From positions 1-61,098 of the forward strand of contig NZ_JNXG01000026.1 of the NCBI RefSeq assembly GCF_000717025.1: a stretch of 61,098 nucleotides of DNA, read 5' to 3'. A program made the translations under genes and the position numbers. This document shows positions 1 through 8,780 of the stretch, one piece after another (the stretch's first letter is position 1; the number at the start of each line of letters is the position of its first letter). This DNA is from Streptomyces atroolivaceus (GTDB taxonomy: Bacteria; Actinomycetota; Actinomycetes; Streptomycetales; Streptomycetaceae). Under the pieces are notes generated by a model, which searched no databases, was not told where the DNA came from, and saw nothing but the letters and a program-made list of their open reading frames with translations.

Positions 1-4
1 GCCT

Positions 5-37
5 TCGTCGGCAGCGTCAGATGTGTATAAGAGACAG
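5..37 (+). other. Illumina Nextera adapter (non-genomic)
   Basis: Bases 5-37 equal the 33-nt Nextera read-1 transposase adapter, ending in the 19-bp Tn5 mosaic end AGATGTGTATAAGAGACAG at 19-37. This is library-construction sequence left at a contig edge, so genomic sequence probably begins at 38. It also creates false start codons (ATG at 21 and 23) in front of the first gene. Confidence 0.97.
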
Positions 38-89
38 CCACCCTCCCCCGCCTCCTCCTGCCTCCTCTGGCATGTCATCAGGAACGCCC

Positions 90-1427
90 ATGTCCTCGCG
101 CACTCGCGCCGCGTGGCCTCTGGTCGCCGTGTTCACCGCCGGTTACCTCGCCGCTTACCTGCTCCCCACCATCGTCGGCCGCCTCAGCACCTATCTGGGG
201 CTGAGCTCGGCCCAGGCCGGTCTGGTCGGCAGCGCCCTGCTGCTCAGCTCGGCCTCCGCCGGCTTCGCGCTGGCGGGGCGCGTCGAGAGATACGGGGCGC
301 GGAGACCGGCGCGCACAGGACTGCTGCTCGCCGCGCTCGGATACGGCTGTGCGGCGCTGACCACCTCGGTGCCGCTGGTGATCGCCGGTGTCGTGGTGGG
401 TGGTTTCGGATCCGGTACGGCGACCGCCGTGGCGGCGTCCGGCATCGCCGCGCAGCGCGACCCGCACCGGACCTCGTCGCTCGGGCTGCTCAGCGTCTCG
501 GCGACGGCGGGAGCCCTCTACCTGACGATCCCTCACCTGGGCGGCGGCCACCGGCTGCCGTTCGCCTCCATCGCACTGGTCGCGCTGCTCGTCTGGCCCG
601 CGACGGCCAGGCTGGGCGGCTCGGTGCCCGTCGGCGGGACACCGCCGGTACAGGGACGGCTGCCGCACCGGCGTTCGGGCCTGGTGCTGGCCGGCGGCAT
701 GCTCGTCTGGTCGATGGCGCAGAACGCCCTGTGGGGCGTGAGCAGTCGCATCGGCGCCGACCAGGTCGGCCTCTCCGAGGTGACCGTCGGCGCCGTGTTC
801 GCCGCCGCGCTGGGCGCGGGGCTGCTGGGCGTCATGGGTGCCGGCGTGCTGGGAGCCCGGCTCGGGCGGGCGGTACCGATCGGCCTCGGCACGATGATCA
901 TCGCGGGGAGCATCGTGCTCAGCTCCTCTGCCGAGGACCTGGGATCGTTCGCGACCGGTGAGATCGTGTGGAACACCTTCTACCCGGTGGTCCTGTCGTA
1001 CCTGATCGGGCTGGCGGCCTCGCTGGACGTGCGCGGCCGCTGGGCGGTCCTCGCGGGTTCGGCCTCATCCGTCGGTACGGCCTGCGGCCCCCTCCTCGGC
1101 AGCGTGCTGTCCGAGCAGGCGGGCTACGCGGTGATGGGCCTGATCCTGGGGGCCGCCACCCTCCTGGTCGCGGCTCCCGTCACCGCGGTGGCGCTGCACA
1201 CCGGCGGCCGCCCGCTGGTGCCCGGTTCCGTCCGGCGCAGGGGCGGCGCCCCGGCCGCGCTCCTCGCCGCCACGACCAACAGCCTGTCCGGCGCGGTACC
1301 GAGGCTGGGCGCGCCGGAGCAGGCGGTCGCGGAGATCAGCGTGCCCGCGCTGCGGCGCAGGCGGCTGGTGCGGAGCGCGGTCCGGACGGCGGGACCGGAC
1401 GGAGGTTCCGGTCAGTCGAACACGTAG
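90..1427 (+). CDS. MFS transporter
   Basis: A 445-residue integral membrane protein with about twelve hydrophobic segments and the major-facilitator pattern: a short basic N-terminus, then TM1 (AAWPLVAVFTAGYLAAYLLP), and a basic loop VERYGARRPAR after TM2. Such proteins move small solutes by proton coupling; the substrate cannot be read from the sequence. The last 70 residues form an arginine-rich cytoplasmic tail. The ATG at 90 is chosen because AGGA sits 6-7 nt upstream; the ATG at 72 has no ribosome site. The 3' end overlaps the convergent deaminase gene by 16 bp. Confidence 0.85.
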   Translation: MSSRTRAAWPLVAVFTAGYLAAYLLPTIVGRLSTYLGLSSAQAGLVGSALLLSSASAGFALAGRVERYGARRPARTGLLLAALGYGCAALTTSVPLVIAGVVVGGFGSGTATAVAASGIAAQRDPHRTSSLGLLSVSATAGALYLTIPHLGGGHRLPFASIALVALLVWPATARLGGSVPVGGTPPVQGRLPHRRSGLVLAGGMLVWSMAQNALWGVSSRIGADQVGLSEVTVGAVFAAALGAGLLGVMGAGVLGARLGRAVPIGLGTMIIAGSIVLSSSAEDLGSFATGEIVWNTFYPVVLSYLIGLAASLDVRGRWAVLAGSASSVGTACGPLLGSVLSEQAGYAVMGLILGAATLLVAAPVTAVALHTGGRPLVPGSVRRRGGAPAALLAATTNSLSGAVPRLGAPEQAVAEISVPALRRRRLVRSAVRTAGPDGGSGQSNT

Positions 1428-2404
1428 GCCTCGACCTCGGCGAGGTAGCGCGCCCTGCGCTCCTCGTCGTGGTCGAGGAAGGCCGCCTCGAAGGAGTTCC
1501 GGGCCAGGGTGCGCAGCTGCTCGCGGTCCAGGCCGAGCGCCTCGTGCACCGCGTGGAAGGTGTCTCCGACGTATCCGCCGAAGTAGGCGGGGTCGTCGGA
1601 GTTCACCGTGCAGAGCAGGCCCGCGTCCATCATGGACCGCAGCGGGTGCTGCTCCAGGACGTCGATGGCGCGCAGCCGTACGTTGGAGAGCGGGCAGAGC
1701 GTCAGCGGGATCCGCTCGGACACCAGCCGGTCCACCAGCTCCGGGTCCTCCACGCAGCGCAGGCCGTGGTCGATCCGTTCGACGCCGAGGACGTCGAGGG
1801 CCTCCCGGATGTACTCCGGCGGTCCCTCCTCGCCGGCGTGGGCGACCTTGCGCAGGCCGAGGGCCGTGGCCGCCGCGTACACCTCGCGGAACTTCGCGGG
1901 CGGGTGGCCCACCTCCGCGGAGTCGAGGCCGACCGCGCTGATGCGGTGCAGGTACGGCTTCGCGGCTTCCAGGGTCTCCAGTGCCGAACCGGCGGACTCG
2001 TCGCGCAGGAAGCACATGATCAGCTGGGTGGAGATGCCGTGCGTCTCCTCGCTGCGGTCGAGTGCCTTGCCGAGCCCCTCGATGACGGTACCGATCGGGA
2101 CGCCGCGGTCGGTGTGGGCCTGCGGGTCGAAGAAGATCTCGGCGTGCCGGACGCCCTGGGCGGCGGCGCGGGCGAGATAGGCGTCGGCCAGCTCGGCGAA
2201 GTCCTCCTCGGTGCGCAGCACCGCCATGAGGGCGTAGTAGAGGTCGAGGAAGCTCTGCAGGTCGTCGAAGAGGTAGGCGGTGCGCAGCTCTTCGGTGTCC
2301 GCGTAGGGCAGGTCCACGCCGTTGCGGGCGGCGAGCGCGAAGGCCAGCTCGGGTTCGAGGGTGCCTTCGATGTGGAGGTGGAGTTCTGCTTTGGGGAGGT
2401 GCAC
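1412..2404 (-). CDS. Adenine/adenosine deaminase family hydrolase, probably adenine deaminase type
   Basis: A 330-residue metal-dependent amidohydrolase of the adenosine deaminase superfamily. The metal-binding HLHIEG is at residues 9-14; the HAGEE and NSDDPAYFGG motifs carry the catalytic Glu/His/Asp residues. Two features, HLHIEG instead of HLHxDG and EIFFDPQAHTDRG, are those I associate with the adenine deaminase branch (Pseudomonas PA0148, fungal Aah1) rather than true adenosine deaminase, so the likely reaction is adenine to hypoxanthine in purine salvage. The start is GTG at 2404, 10 nt after the RNase Z stop, suggesting co-transcription with rnz and the HIT gene. Confidence 0.88.
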   Translation of the reverse strand: MHLPKAELHLHIEGTLEPELAFALAARNGVDLPYADTEELRTAYLFDDLQSFLDLYYALMAVLRTEEDFAELADAYLARAAAQGVRHAEIFFDPQAHTDRGVPIGTVIEGLGKALDRSEETHGISTQLIMCFLRDESAGSALETLEAAKPYLHRISAVGLDSAEVGHPPAKFREVYAAATALGLRKVAHAGEEGPPEYIREALDVLGVERIDHGLRCVEDPELVDRLVSERIPLTLCPLSNVRLRAIDVLEQHPLRSMMDAGLLCTVNSDDPAYFGGYVGDTFHAVHEALGLDREQLRTLARNSFEAAFLDHDEERRARYLAEVEAYVFD

Positions 2405-2414
2405 GGGGTTCTCG

Positions 2415-3323
2415 TTACGTGTGGCGGGTGGGTACCGGGACCCTGATCAGGTCCTGGGCGATGGTCAGTCCGCCTTCGAAACCGGCTGCCCTGGCCTGGT
2501 GCTCGAAGGCGTCGGGGTCGGTGTAGCGCTGGGAGAAGTGCGTCAGCACGAGGTGCCGTACGCCCGACTCCTTCGCCACCCGGGCCGCCTGGCCGGCGGT
2601 GAGGTGACCGTGGTCGGCGGCGAGCCGTCCGTCCTCGTCGAGGAACGTCGACTCGATGACCAGCATGTCGCATCCCTCGGCGAGCGCGAACGCACCCTCG
2701 CAGAGCCGGGTGTCCATGACGAACGCGAAGCGCTGTCCGCGGCGGGTCTCGGAGACCTCTTCCAGCGGGACGCCGCGCAGGGCCCCGTCCCGCTGGATCC
2801 GTCCGACGTCGGGCCCGCCGATGCCGTGCTCGGCCAGCTTCGCGGGCAGCATCCGCAGCCGGTCGGGCTCGGTGAGGCGGTAGCCGTAGGACTCGACGGG
2901 GTGCGACAGCCGGTGGCTGTCGAGGGTGTACGCGCCGGTGGTGGCGAGTACGCCGTCGGCGGCGACCGGGGCCTCGGTCAGCTCGACCGACTCGCGGTAG
3001 GCCGTCGAGTACCGGAGCCGGTCGAAGAACCGCTGGCCGCTCGCCGGGAAGTGGGCGGTGACGGGGTGCGGGACCTGGTCGAGGTTGATCCGCTGGATCA
3101 CGCCCGCCAGGCCCAGCGAGTGGTCGCCGTGGAAGTGGGTGACGCAGATCCGGTTGATGTCGTGCGCTGCCACCCCGGCGCGCAGCATCTGGCGCTGGGT
3201 TCCCTCGCCCGGGTCGAAGAGGATGCCCTCCCCGTCCCAGCGCAGCAGGTAGCCGTTGTGGTTGCGGTGACGGGTCGGCACCTGGCTGGCGGTGCCGAGG
3301 ATCACGAGTTCTCGTACGGACAC
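2415..3323 (-). CDS. rnz: Ribonuclease Z (tRNA 3' processing endonuclease)
   Basis: A 302-residue metallo-beta-lactamase-fold nuclease that cleaves tRNA precursors at the 3' end before CCA addition. The zinc motif THFHGDH lies near residue 62; the N-terminus [17 protein letters not shown] and the motif DPGEGTQRQ are typical of RNase Z, and VLTHFSQRY near the C-terminus supplies another metal ligand. The GTG at 3323 is chosen because the family N-terminus begins right there; the open frame further upstream has no such similarity. The gene is 13 nt downstream of the HIT gene. Both tRNA-Ala genes in this window lack an encoded CCA, so they need this enzyme. Confidence 0.93.
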   Translation of the reverse strand: MSVRELVILGTASQVPTRHRNHNGYLLRWDGEGILFDPGEGTQRQMLRAGVAAHDINRICVTHFHGDHSLGLAGVIQRINLDQVPHPVTAHFPASGQRFFDRLRYSTAYRESVELTEAPVAADGVLATTGAYTLDSHRLSHPVESYGYRLTEPDRLRMLPAKLAEHGIGGPDVGRIQRDGALRGVPLEEVSETRRGQRFAFVMDTRLCEGAFALAEGCDMLVIESTFLDEDGRLAADHGHLTAGQAARVAKESGVRHLVLTHFSQRYTDPDAFEHQARAAGFEGGLTIAQDLIRVPVPTRHT

Positions 3324-3336
3324 GGGTGGTGGCCTG

Positions 3337-3696
3337 CTAGCCGGGGGGCCACTGCATCCCGCGGCCGCCCAGGACGTGGGCGTGCGCGTGGAAGACGGTC
3401 TGCCCGGCGCCCGCACCGGTGTTGAGGACGATGCGGTAGCCGCTCTCGGTGAGCTTCTCGTCCGCGGCGACCAGGCCCGCCTCGCGCAGCACGTCGGCGG
3501 CGGTCTGCGGTTCGGCGGCGGCGAGCGCGGCGGCGTCCGGGTAGTGCGCCTTGGGGATGACCAGGACGTGGGTCGGGGCCTGAGGGTTTATGTCGCGGAA
3601 GGCGACGGTCGTCTCGCTCTCGCGGACGACGGTCGCCGGGATGTCACCTGTAACGATCTTGCAGAACAGGCAGTCGGTCTGCGGCTCTCCCGCCAT
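3337..3696 (-). CDS. Histidine triad (HIT) family protein
   Basis: A 119-residue small nucleotide hydrolase or nucleotidyl-binding protein of the HINT type. CLFCKI near the N-terminus is the typical Zn-site opening, and HAHAHVLGG near the C-terminus is the H-x-H-x-H catalytic triad. HIT proteins hydrolyse nucleoside phosphoramidates; the physiological substrate is unknown. It starts with ATG at 3696 and precedes rnz by 13 nt; the gap to rsmE upstream is 77 nt. Confidence 0.92.
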   Translation of the reverse strand: MAGEPQTDCLFCKIVTGDIPATVVRESETTVAFRDINPQAPTHVLVIPKAHYPDAAALAAAEPQTAADVLREAGLVAADEKLTESGYRIVLNTGAGAGQTVFHAHAHVLGGRGMQWPPG

Positions 3697-3773
3697 GGCC
3701 CGGCCTCCTCGGTCGTTCGGTCCTCGTGGTCAGTACCCCGGCATGCTATCCGGCCGGGGCGGCGCGACCGCTC

Positions 3774-4520
3774 TCAGCTCCAGCGCCCGGTGCGTCCCAT
3801 CAGCAGGGCCGCCGCGGCCGTCCCCGCGGTCGAGGTGCGCAGCACGCTGGGGCCGAGCCGGTACGGGGGCGCCCCCGCCTCGGCGAACGCGGCCAGCTCC
3901 TGCGGCGAGACGCCGCCCTCCGGGCCCACGACCAGCACGATCGTGCCCTGGGCGGGGAGTTCGGCGGTGGCGAGCGGCTCGCTGCCGCTGTCGCGGTCCT
4001 CGTGCAGGACGCCCGCGAAGTCCGCACCGGCCAGCAGCGCGGCGACCTGCCGGGTCGTCATCGCCTCGGCCACCTCGGGGAAGCGCACCCGGCGCGACTG
4101 CTTCCCCGCCTCGCGCGCGGTGCTGCGCCACTTGGCGAGGGACTTGAGCCCGCGTTCGCCCTTCCACTGCGTGATGCAGCGCGCGGCCTGCCAGGGAACG
4201 ATCGCGTCGACGCCCGTCTCGGTCATCGTCTCCACGGCGAGCTCACCGCGGTCGCCCTTGGGCAGCGCCTGGACGACGGTGACGGACGGGGAGGGCGCGG
4301 GCTCCTCGTGCACCGGCTCCAGACCCCCCACGACGAGCCGGTCCTTGCCCTCGGCCGCCCGTACGACGCCTTCCGCCCAGCGGCCCCGCCCGTCGGTCAG
4401 GACGACGTCCTCACCCGGGTTGAGACGCTTCACCGAAACGGCGTGCCGCCCCTCGGGGCCGTCCAGCACGAACTCCGGCCCGCCGGCCAGCTGTTCCACG
4501 ACGAAAACCGGTGCCGTCAC
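3774..4520 (-). CDS. rsmE: 16S rRNA (uracil-1498-N3)-methyltransferase
   Basis: A 248-residue SPOUT-fold methyltransferase that modifies U1498 in 16S rRNA helix 44. Family signatures are EGRHAVSVKRLNPGEDVVLTDG in the N-terminal PUA-like domain, KGDRGELAVETMTETGVDAIVPW in the middle, and the SAM-binding knot VVGPEGGVSPQELAAF plus LGPSVLRTSTA at the C-terminus. The GTG start at 4520 overlaps the stop of the upstream monooxygenase gene as GTGA, indicating translational coupling. Confidence 0.95.
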   Translation of the reverse strand: MTAPVFVVEQLAGGPEFVLDGPEGRHAVSVKRLNPGEDVVLTDGRGRWAEGVVRAAEGKDRLVVGGLEPVHEEPAPSPSVTVVQALPKGDRGELAVETMTETGVDAIVPWQAARCITQWKGERGLKSLAKWRSTAREAGKQSRRVRFPEVAEAMTTRQVAALLAGADFAGVLHEDRDSGSEPLATAELPAQGTIVLVVGPEGGVSPQELAAFAEAGAPPYRLGPSVLRTSTAGTAAAALLMGRTGRWS

Positions 4521-5590
4521 CGGGCACTCCTCACACTCACTGCCGCACGCGCGGCTTCCATTTCGGCGGCGAGCAGGCCCACGAGCTCCCCGGCGGGCAG
4601 CTCGCGTGCCATCCGGTGGCCCTGGCCCGCCCACAGGGCCATGCCCTGTGCGTCCTCGGTCCGGGCGGCGGCCTTGCGCAGCCCGCTGGTCATATGGTGC
4701 ACCTGCGGGTAGGCGGCGGGGGCGTACGGGCCGTGCTCCCGTACGAAACGGTTGACCAGCCCGCGTGCGGGGCGGCCGGAGAACGCGCGGGTCAGGGTCG
4801 TCGTGACGAAGAGCGGGTTGGTCAGGGCCTGCTTGTGCAGCGGGTGCGCTCCCGACTCGGGGCAGGGCAGGAACGCCGTACCGAGCTGCGCCGCGTCGGC
4901 CCCGGCCGCCAGGACGGCCGTGATCTGGGAGCCCCGCATCAGCCCTCCGGCCGCGACGACCGGAAGCTGTACCGACTCGCGGACCTCGGCGAGCAGGGTG
5001 AGCAGCCCGGTGCCCGTGAGCCCGGCCTGCGGATCATCGCGGTGGGTGGACTGATGGCCGCCCGCCTCGCCGCCCTGGACGCACAGGGCACCGGCACCCG
5101 CCCACTGCGCGTTCCGCGCCTCCTGGGCCGAGGTGACCGTGACGACGGTGAGCGTGCCGGCGGCGGCGAACGCGTCGAGGACCTCGCGGGTGGGGCAGCC
5201 GAAGGTGAAGGAGACCAGGGCGACGGGGTCCTCCAGCAGGATCGCGACCTTGGCCTCGTAGCCGTCGTCGCCGCTGGAGTCCGCGTCCCCGAGAGGGGTC
5301 TCGTACCAGGACGCCTCCCCGGCGAGCTGGTGGCGGTAGACCTCGACGGCGCCGGCGTCGGCGACCAGGGGCTGCGGCATGAAGAGGTTGACGCCGAAGG
5401 ACCGGCCGGTCGCCCTCCGGAGCTCCTTGACCTCGTTGTACATCCCGTCCGCCGTCTTGTAGCCGGCGGCGAGGAAACCGATTCCTCCGGCCTCGGCGAC
5501 GGCGGCGACCAGCTCCGGGCGTGACACACCACCCGCCATGGGGGCCTGCACGATCGGGTACCGGAAGAGATCGGTCAGCGCCAAGGACAT
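4517..5590 (-). CDS. Nitronate monooxygenase (2-nitropropane dioxygenase family)
   Basis: A 357-residue FMN-dependent TIM-barrel enzyme that oxidises alkyl nitronates, related to FabK. QAPMAGGVSRPELVAAVAEAGGIGFLA at the N-terminus and AAGGLMRG plus GADAAQLGTAFL in the second half form the FMN phosphate-binding region; EAGGHQ holds the probable catalytic His. The start is ATG at 5590, and the 3' end overlaps rsmE by 4 bp. Substrate is assigned only by family; many such enzymes detoxify propionate-3-nitronate. Confidence 0.9.
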   Translation of the reverse strand: MSLALTDLFRYPIVQAPMAGGVSRPELVAAVAEAGGIGFLAAGYKTADGMYNEVKELRRATGRSFGVNLFMPQPLVADAGAVEVYRHQLAGEASWYETPLGDADSSGDDGYEAKVAILLEDPVALVSFTFGCPTREVLDAFAAAGTLTVVTVTSAQEARNAQWAGAGALCVQGGEAGGHQSTHRDDPQAGLTGTGLLTLLAEVRESVQLPVVAAGGLMRGSQITAVLAAGADAAQLGTAFLPCPESGAHPLHKQALTNPLFVTTTLTRAFSGRPARGLVNRFVREHGPYAPAAYPQVHHMTSGLRKAAARTEDAQGMALWAGQGHRMARELPAGELVGLLAAEMEAARAAVSVRSAR

Positions 5591-5667
5591 GCCCGCATCG
5601 TGTCACGTCCGGCGGATCGGGCCGAATCAGCCCTTTCACGCGGCGGACGGACCGCCGCGCACACGGA

Positions 5668-5698
5668 ACCGCCCGCCGGTACGGGACCGGCGGGCGGT
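5668..5698 (-). terminator. Inverted-repeat terminator after dnaJ
   Basis: A perfect 13-bp stem (ACCGCCCGCCGGT and its complement) with a 5-nt loop, 13 nt past the dnaJ stop. There is no U run, which is usual for GC-rich actinobacterial terminators. It also separates dnaJ from the nitronate monooxygenase gene downstream. Confidence 0.75.
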
Positions 5699-5711
5699 GA
5701 GGTGACGGGGT

Positions 5712-6851
5712 TCAGCGTCCGTTGAAGGCGTCCTTCAGCCGGGAGAAGAGGCCCTGCTGCCCGGGCTGGAACTGGCCCGTGGGCCGCTCCTCGCCGCGCA
5801 GCTTCGCCAGCTCCCGCAGGAGGCGCTCCTGCTCGGGGTCCATCTTCGTCGGGGTCATGACCTCGACGTGCACGATCAGGTCGCCGCGCCCGCCGCCACG
5901 CAGGTGCGTGATGCCGCGCCCGTGCAGCGGGACCGACTGGCCGGACTGGGTGCCCGGCCTGATGTCGATCTCCTCGAGACCGTCGAGCGTCTCCAGCGGC
6001 ACCTGGGTGCCGAGCGCCGCAGCCGTCATCGGGATGGTGACCGTGCAGTGCAGATCGTCGCCGCGCCGCTGGAACACGGCGTGCGAGAGCTCGTGGATCT
6101 CGACGTACAGGTCGCCGGCGGGGCCGCCGCCGGGGCCGACCTCGCCCTCGCCCGCGAGCTGGATCCGGGTGCCGTTGTCGACACCGGCGGGGATCTTCAC
6201 GGTGAGGGTGCGCCGCGAGCGGATGCGGCCGTCACCGGCGCACTCGGGGCACGGTGTCGGGACGACCGTGCCGAAGCCCTGGCACTGCGGGCAGGGCCGC
6301 GAGGTCATGACCTGGCCGAGGAAGGACCTGGTGACCTGGGAGACCTCGCCACGGCCGCGGCACATGTCACAGGTCTGCGCGGAGGTGCCCGGTGCGGCGC
6401 CCTCACCACTGCAGGTCGTACAGACGACCGCCGTGTCGACCTGGATGTCCTTGGTCGTGCCGAAGGCCGCCTCGTTGAGGTCGATCTCCAGCCGGATCAT
6501 CGCGTCCTGGCCGCGGCGGGTCCGCGAACGGGGCCCGCGCTGCGCGGCGTTGCCGAAGAACGCGTCCATGATGTCGCTGAAGTTGCCGAAGCCGCCGGCC
6601 CCGAAACCTCCCGCACCACCACCGCCGCCCGAGGAGGACAGCGGGTCTCCGCCGAGGTCGTAGACCTGCTTCTTCTGCGGGTCCGACAGCACCTCGTAGG
6701 CGGCGTTGATCTCCTTGAACCGCTCCTGGGTCTTCGGATCCGGGTTGACATCCGGGTGCAGCTCGCGTGCGAGCCGACGGAATGCCTTCTTGATCTCGTC
6801 CTGAGATGCGTCGCGGCGCACGCCTAGTACGGCGTAGTAGTCCGTGGCCAC
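5712..6851 (-). CDS. dnaJ: Molecular chaperone DnaJ (Hsp40)
   Basis: A 379-residue class A J-protein that delivers substrates to DnaK and stimulates its ATPase. The J domain occupies residues 1-70 with HPD in LARELHPDVNPD; a Gly-rich linker follows, then four CxxCxGxG zinc repeats (CTTCSGEG, CDMCRGRG, CPQCQGFG, CPECAGDG), then the beta-sandwich substrate domain. The GTG start at 6851 directly follows the hrcA TAA with no spacer, so it is translated from the hrcA message and should share CIRCE/HrcA heat-shock control. This is the hrcA-linked paralogue often called dnaJ2; the dnaK operon is not in the window. Confidence 0.96.
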   Translation of the reverse strand: MATDYYAVLGVRRDASQDEIKKAFRRLARELHPDVNPDPKTQERFKEINAAYEVLSDPQKKQVYDLGGDPLSSSGGGGGAGGFGAGGFGNFSDIMDAFFGNAAQRGPRSRTRRGQDAMIRLEIDLNEAAFGTTKDIQVDTAVVCTTCSGEGAAPGTSAQTCDMCRGRGEVSQVTRSFLGQVMTSRPCPQCQGFGTVVPTPCPECAGDGRIRSRRTLTVKIPAGVDNGTRIQLAGEGEVGPGGGPAGDLYVEIHELSHAVFQRRGDDLHCTVTIPMTAAALGTQVPLETLDGLEEIDIRPGTQSGQSVPLHGRGITHLRGGGRGDLIVHVEVMTPTKMDPEQERLLRELAKLRGEERPTGQFQPGQQGLFSRLKDAFNGR

Positions 6852-7868
6852 TTACGAATCCGCCAGGATCTGTCCGACGTAACGTGCCACTGCGCGTACC
6901 GCTCCCATCGTTCCGGGGTAGTCCATGCGGGTCGGTCCGACCACGCCGAGTTTGGCGACTGCCTCGTCGCCCGAACCGTAGCCGACCGCGACGACGGACG
7001 TGGCGTTGAGGCCCTCGTGGGCGTTCTCGTGCCCGATCCGTACGGTCATGCCCGAATCCGTTGCCTCACCGAGCAGCTTCAGCAGCACGACCTGCTCCTC
7101 CAATGCCTCCAGCACCGGCCGGATCATCACAGGGAAGTCGTGCCCGAAGCGGGTGAGGTTGGAGGTGCCGCCGATGATCAGCCGCTCCTCCGTCTCTTCG
7201 ACCAGTGTCTCGAGAAGGACGGAGAGCACCGTCGATACGGTTCCCCGGTCCTCGGTCTCGAAGGACTCCGGCAGGTCCTGCACCAGCCGCGGGACGTCCG
7301 CGAAGCGCCGTCCGACGACCCGGCTGTTGAGCCGGGCCCGCAGATCGGCCAGCGAGGTGTCACCGAACGGTGCAGGGCAGTCGATCATACGCTGCTCGAC
7401 CCGGCCCGTGTCCGTGATCAGGACGAGCATCAGCCGGGCCGGAGCCAGCGACAGCAGTTCCACGTGCCGGACCGTCGACCGGGTCAGCGAGGGGTACTGC
7501 ACGACGGCGACCTGCCTGGTCAGCTGCGCGAGCAGCCGGACCGTGCGGCCCACGACGTCGTCGAGGTCGACCGCGCCGTCGAGGAAATTCTGGATCGCCC
7601 GGCGCTCCGGCGACGACAGGGGCTTGACGCCCGCCAGTCTGTCGACGAAGAGACGGTAGCCCTTGTCCGTCGGGATGCGCCCCGCACTCGTGTGCGGCTG
7701 GGCGATGAAGCCCTCGTCCTCCAGCACCGCCATGTCGTTGCGGACAGTCGCCGGGGAGACCCCGAGGCTGTGCCGCTCCGTGAGCGCCTTGGAGCCGACG
7801 GGCTCCTCGGTGCCGACGTAGTCCTGGACGATGGCGCGCAGCACTTCGAGTCTGCGTTCGCTGAGCAC
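6852..7868 (-). CDS. hrcA: Heat-inducible transcription repressor HrcA
   Basis: A 338-residue repressor that binds CIRCE and is kept active by GroEL. The N-terminal winged helix contains [20 protein letters not shown] and [35 protein letters not shown] is a family signature. The GTG at 7868 is chosen since the family begins [10 protein letters not shown]; the frame upstream runs through the CIRCE operator and is not coding. The gene is autoregulated, with CIRCE 37-63 nt before the start. It forms a unit with dnaJ. Confidence 0.96.
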   Translation of the reverse strand: MLSERRLEVLRAIVQDYVGTEEPVGSKALTERHSLGVSPATVRNDMAVLEDEGFIAQPHTSAGRIPTDKGYRLFVDRLAGVKPLSSPERRAIQNFLDGAVDLDDVVGRTVRLLAQLTRQVAVVQYPSLTRSTVRHVELLSLAPARLMLVLITDTGRVEQRMIDCPAPFGDTSLADLRARLNSRVVGRRFADVPRLVQDLPESFETEDRGTVSTVLSVLLETLVEETEERLIIGGTSNLTRFGHDFPVMIRPVLEALEEQVVLLKLLGEATDSGMTVRIGHENAHEGLNATSVVAVGYGSGDEAVAKLGVVGPTRMDYPGTMGAVRAVARYVGQILADS

Positions 7869-7904
7869 CGCGCACACCTCCAGCTGTTGTTCTCCGGCGT
7901 CTGC

Positions 7905-7931
7905 CTGGCACTCTGTGCGTTCGAGTGCCAG
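7905..7931 (-). promoter_or_regulatory. CIRCE operator for HrcA
   Basis: CTGGCACTC, nine bases, GAGTGCCAG: a perfect inverted repeat with the canonical 9-nt spacer, differing from the consensus TTAGCACTC only in the first bases and symmetrically in both arms. It is placed directly upstream of hrcA, and predicts heat induction of hrcA-dnaJ and, through HrcA, of groEL operons elsewhere. Confidence 0.95.
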
Positions 7932-8033
7932 CAATCCCCCCGGTCAGTGTACGGGGGCGAGGCGGGGCCGGGGCAAGGGCGCCCTGCCGCGCCGTCACGG
8001 GACTGCGCAGGTCGTTGCCGATAGCGTCGTCGT

Positions 8034-8756
8034 ATGGACGCCTCTTGGGAAGAGTTCGGCTGGGAGCGGTTGGGCAACGGTACGGGGCGGCGACGCCTCC
8101 CCGTCTGGGACGCGACCGCCGCACTGGTGGCCGGGGCGGACGGGGTGCTGCTCTACGACACCGGTTCGACGCTCCGTGAGGGCGTCGAGCTCCGTACCCA
8201 GGCGGAGGCTCTGCTGGGCCGGAGGGTGACGCATATCGCACTGAGCCATCCGCACTTCGACCATGTGCTGGGCACCGCCGCGTTCTCCGGGGCGGAGGTC
8301 TACGGGGCGGTCGGTACGGCGGAGCTGCTGGGGCGGGGCGCCGAGGAGCTGCGCGCGGACGCGCTGCGGCACGGGATGAGCGAGGCGGACGCCACGGCGG
8401 CCACGGACGCCCTGGTGGCTCCGCGGCATCAGGTGAGCGGCGAGTGGACGCTCGATCTCGGCGGCGGGTTCCAGGTGCTGCTGGCCAACGTGGGCCCCGG
8501 TCACAGCGGCCACGACCTCGCGGTGCTGGTGCCGGGCTCCCCCGTCGTGGTGCTCTGCGGCGATCTGGTCGAGGAGTCCGGCGAACCCCAGGCGGGCCGG
8601 GACGCGGTCCCCTCGCGCTGGCCGGCGGCGCTGGACCGGCTGCTGGAGCTGGGCGGCGAGGACGCGCTGTACGTGCCGGGTCACGGGGCGGTGGTGGACG
8701 CGGCGTTCGTGCGGGCGCAGCGAGATCAGCTGGCGGCCCGCTTCGGCGTGTCGTGA
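8034..8756 (+). CDS. MBL-fold metallo-hydrolase
   Basis: A 240-residue soluble metallo-beta-lactamase-fold protein. The metal motif HPHFDH lies near residue 77, a second His is in GPGHSGHDL near 160, CGDLVEE gives the bridging Asp, and VPGHG provides the last His. It resembles glyoxalase-II-like hydrolases; substrate unknown. The ATG at 8034 has no Shine-Dalgarno, but TAGCGT lies exactly 6 nt upstream, fitting a leaderless transcript. It is divergent from hrcA and 24 nt before the DUF3097 gene. Confidence 0.85.
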   Translation: MDASWEEFGWERLGNGTGRRRLPVWDATAALVAGADGVLLYDTGSTLREGVELRTQAEALLGRRVTHIALSHPHFDHVLGTAAFSGAEVYGAVGTAELLGRGAEELRADALRHGMSEADATAATDALVAPRHQVSGEWTLDLGGGFQVLLANVGPGHSGHDLAVLVPGSPVVVLCGDLVEESGEPQAGRDAVPSRWPAALDRLLELGGEDALYVPGHGAVVDAAFVRAQRDQLAARFGVS

Positions 8757-8780
8757 AGGGGCCCCGTTTATCGTCGTGCC

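Noticed and set aside
21..89. Upstream starts for the MFS transporter at 21, 23 or 72
   Set aside because: 21 and 23 lie in adapter sequence; 72 has no ribosome site, while 90 does.
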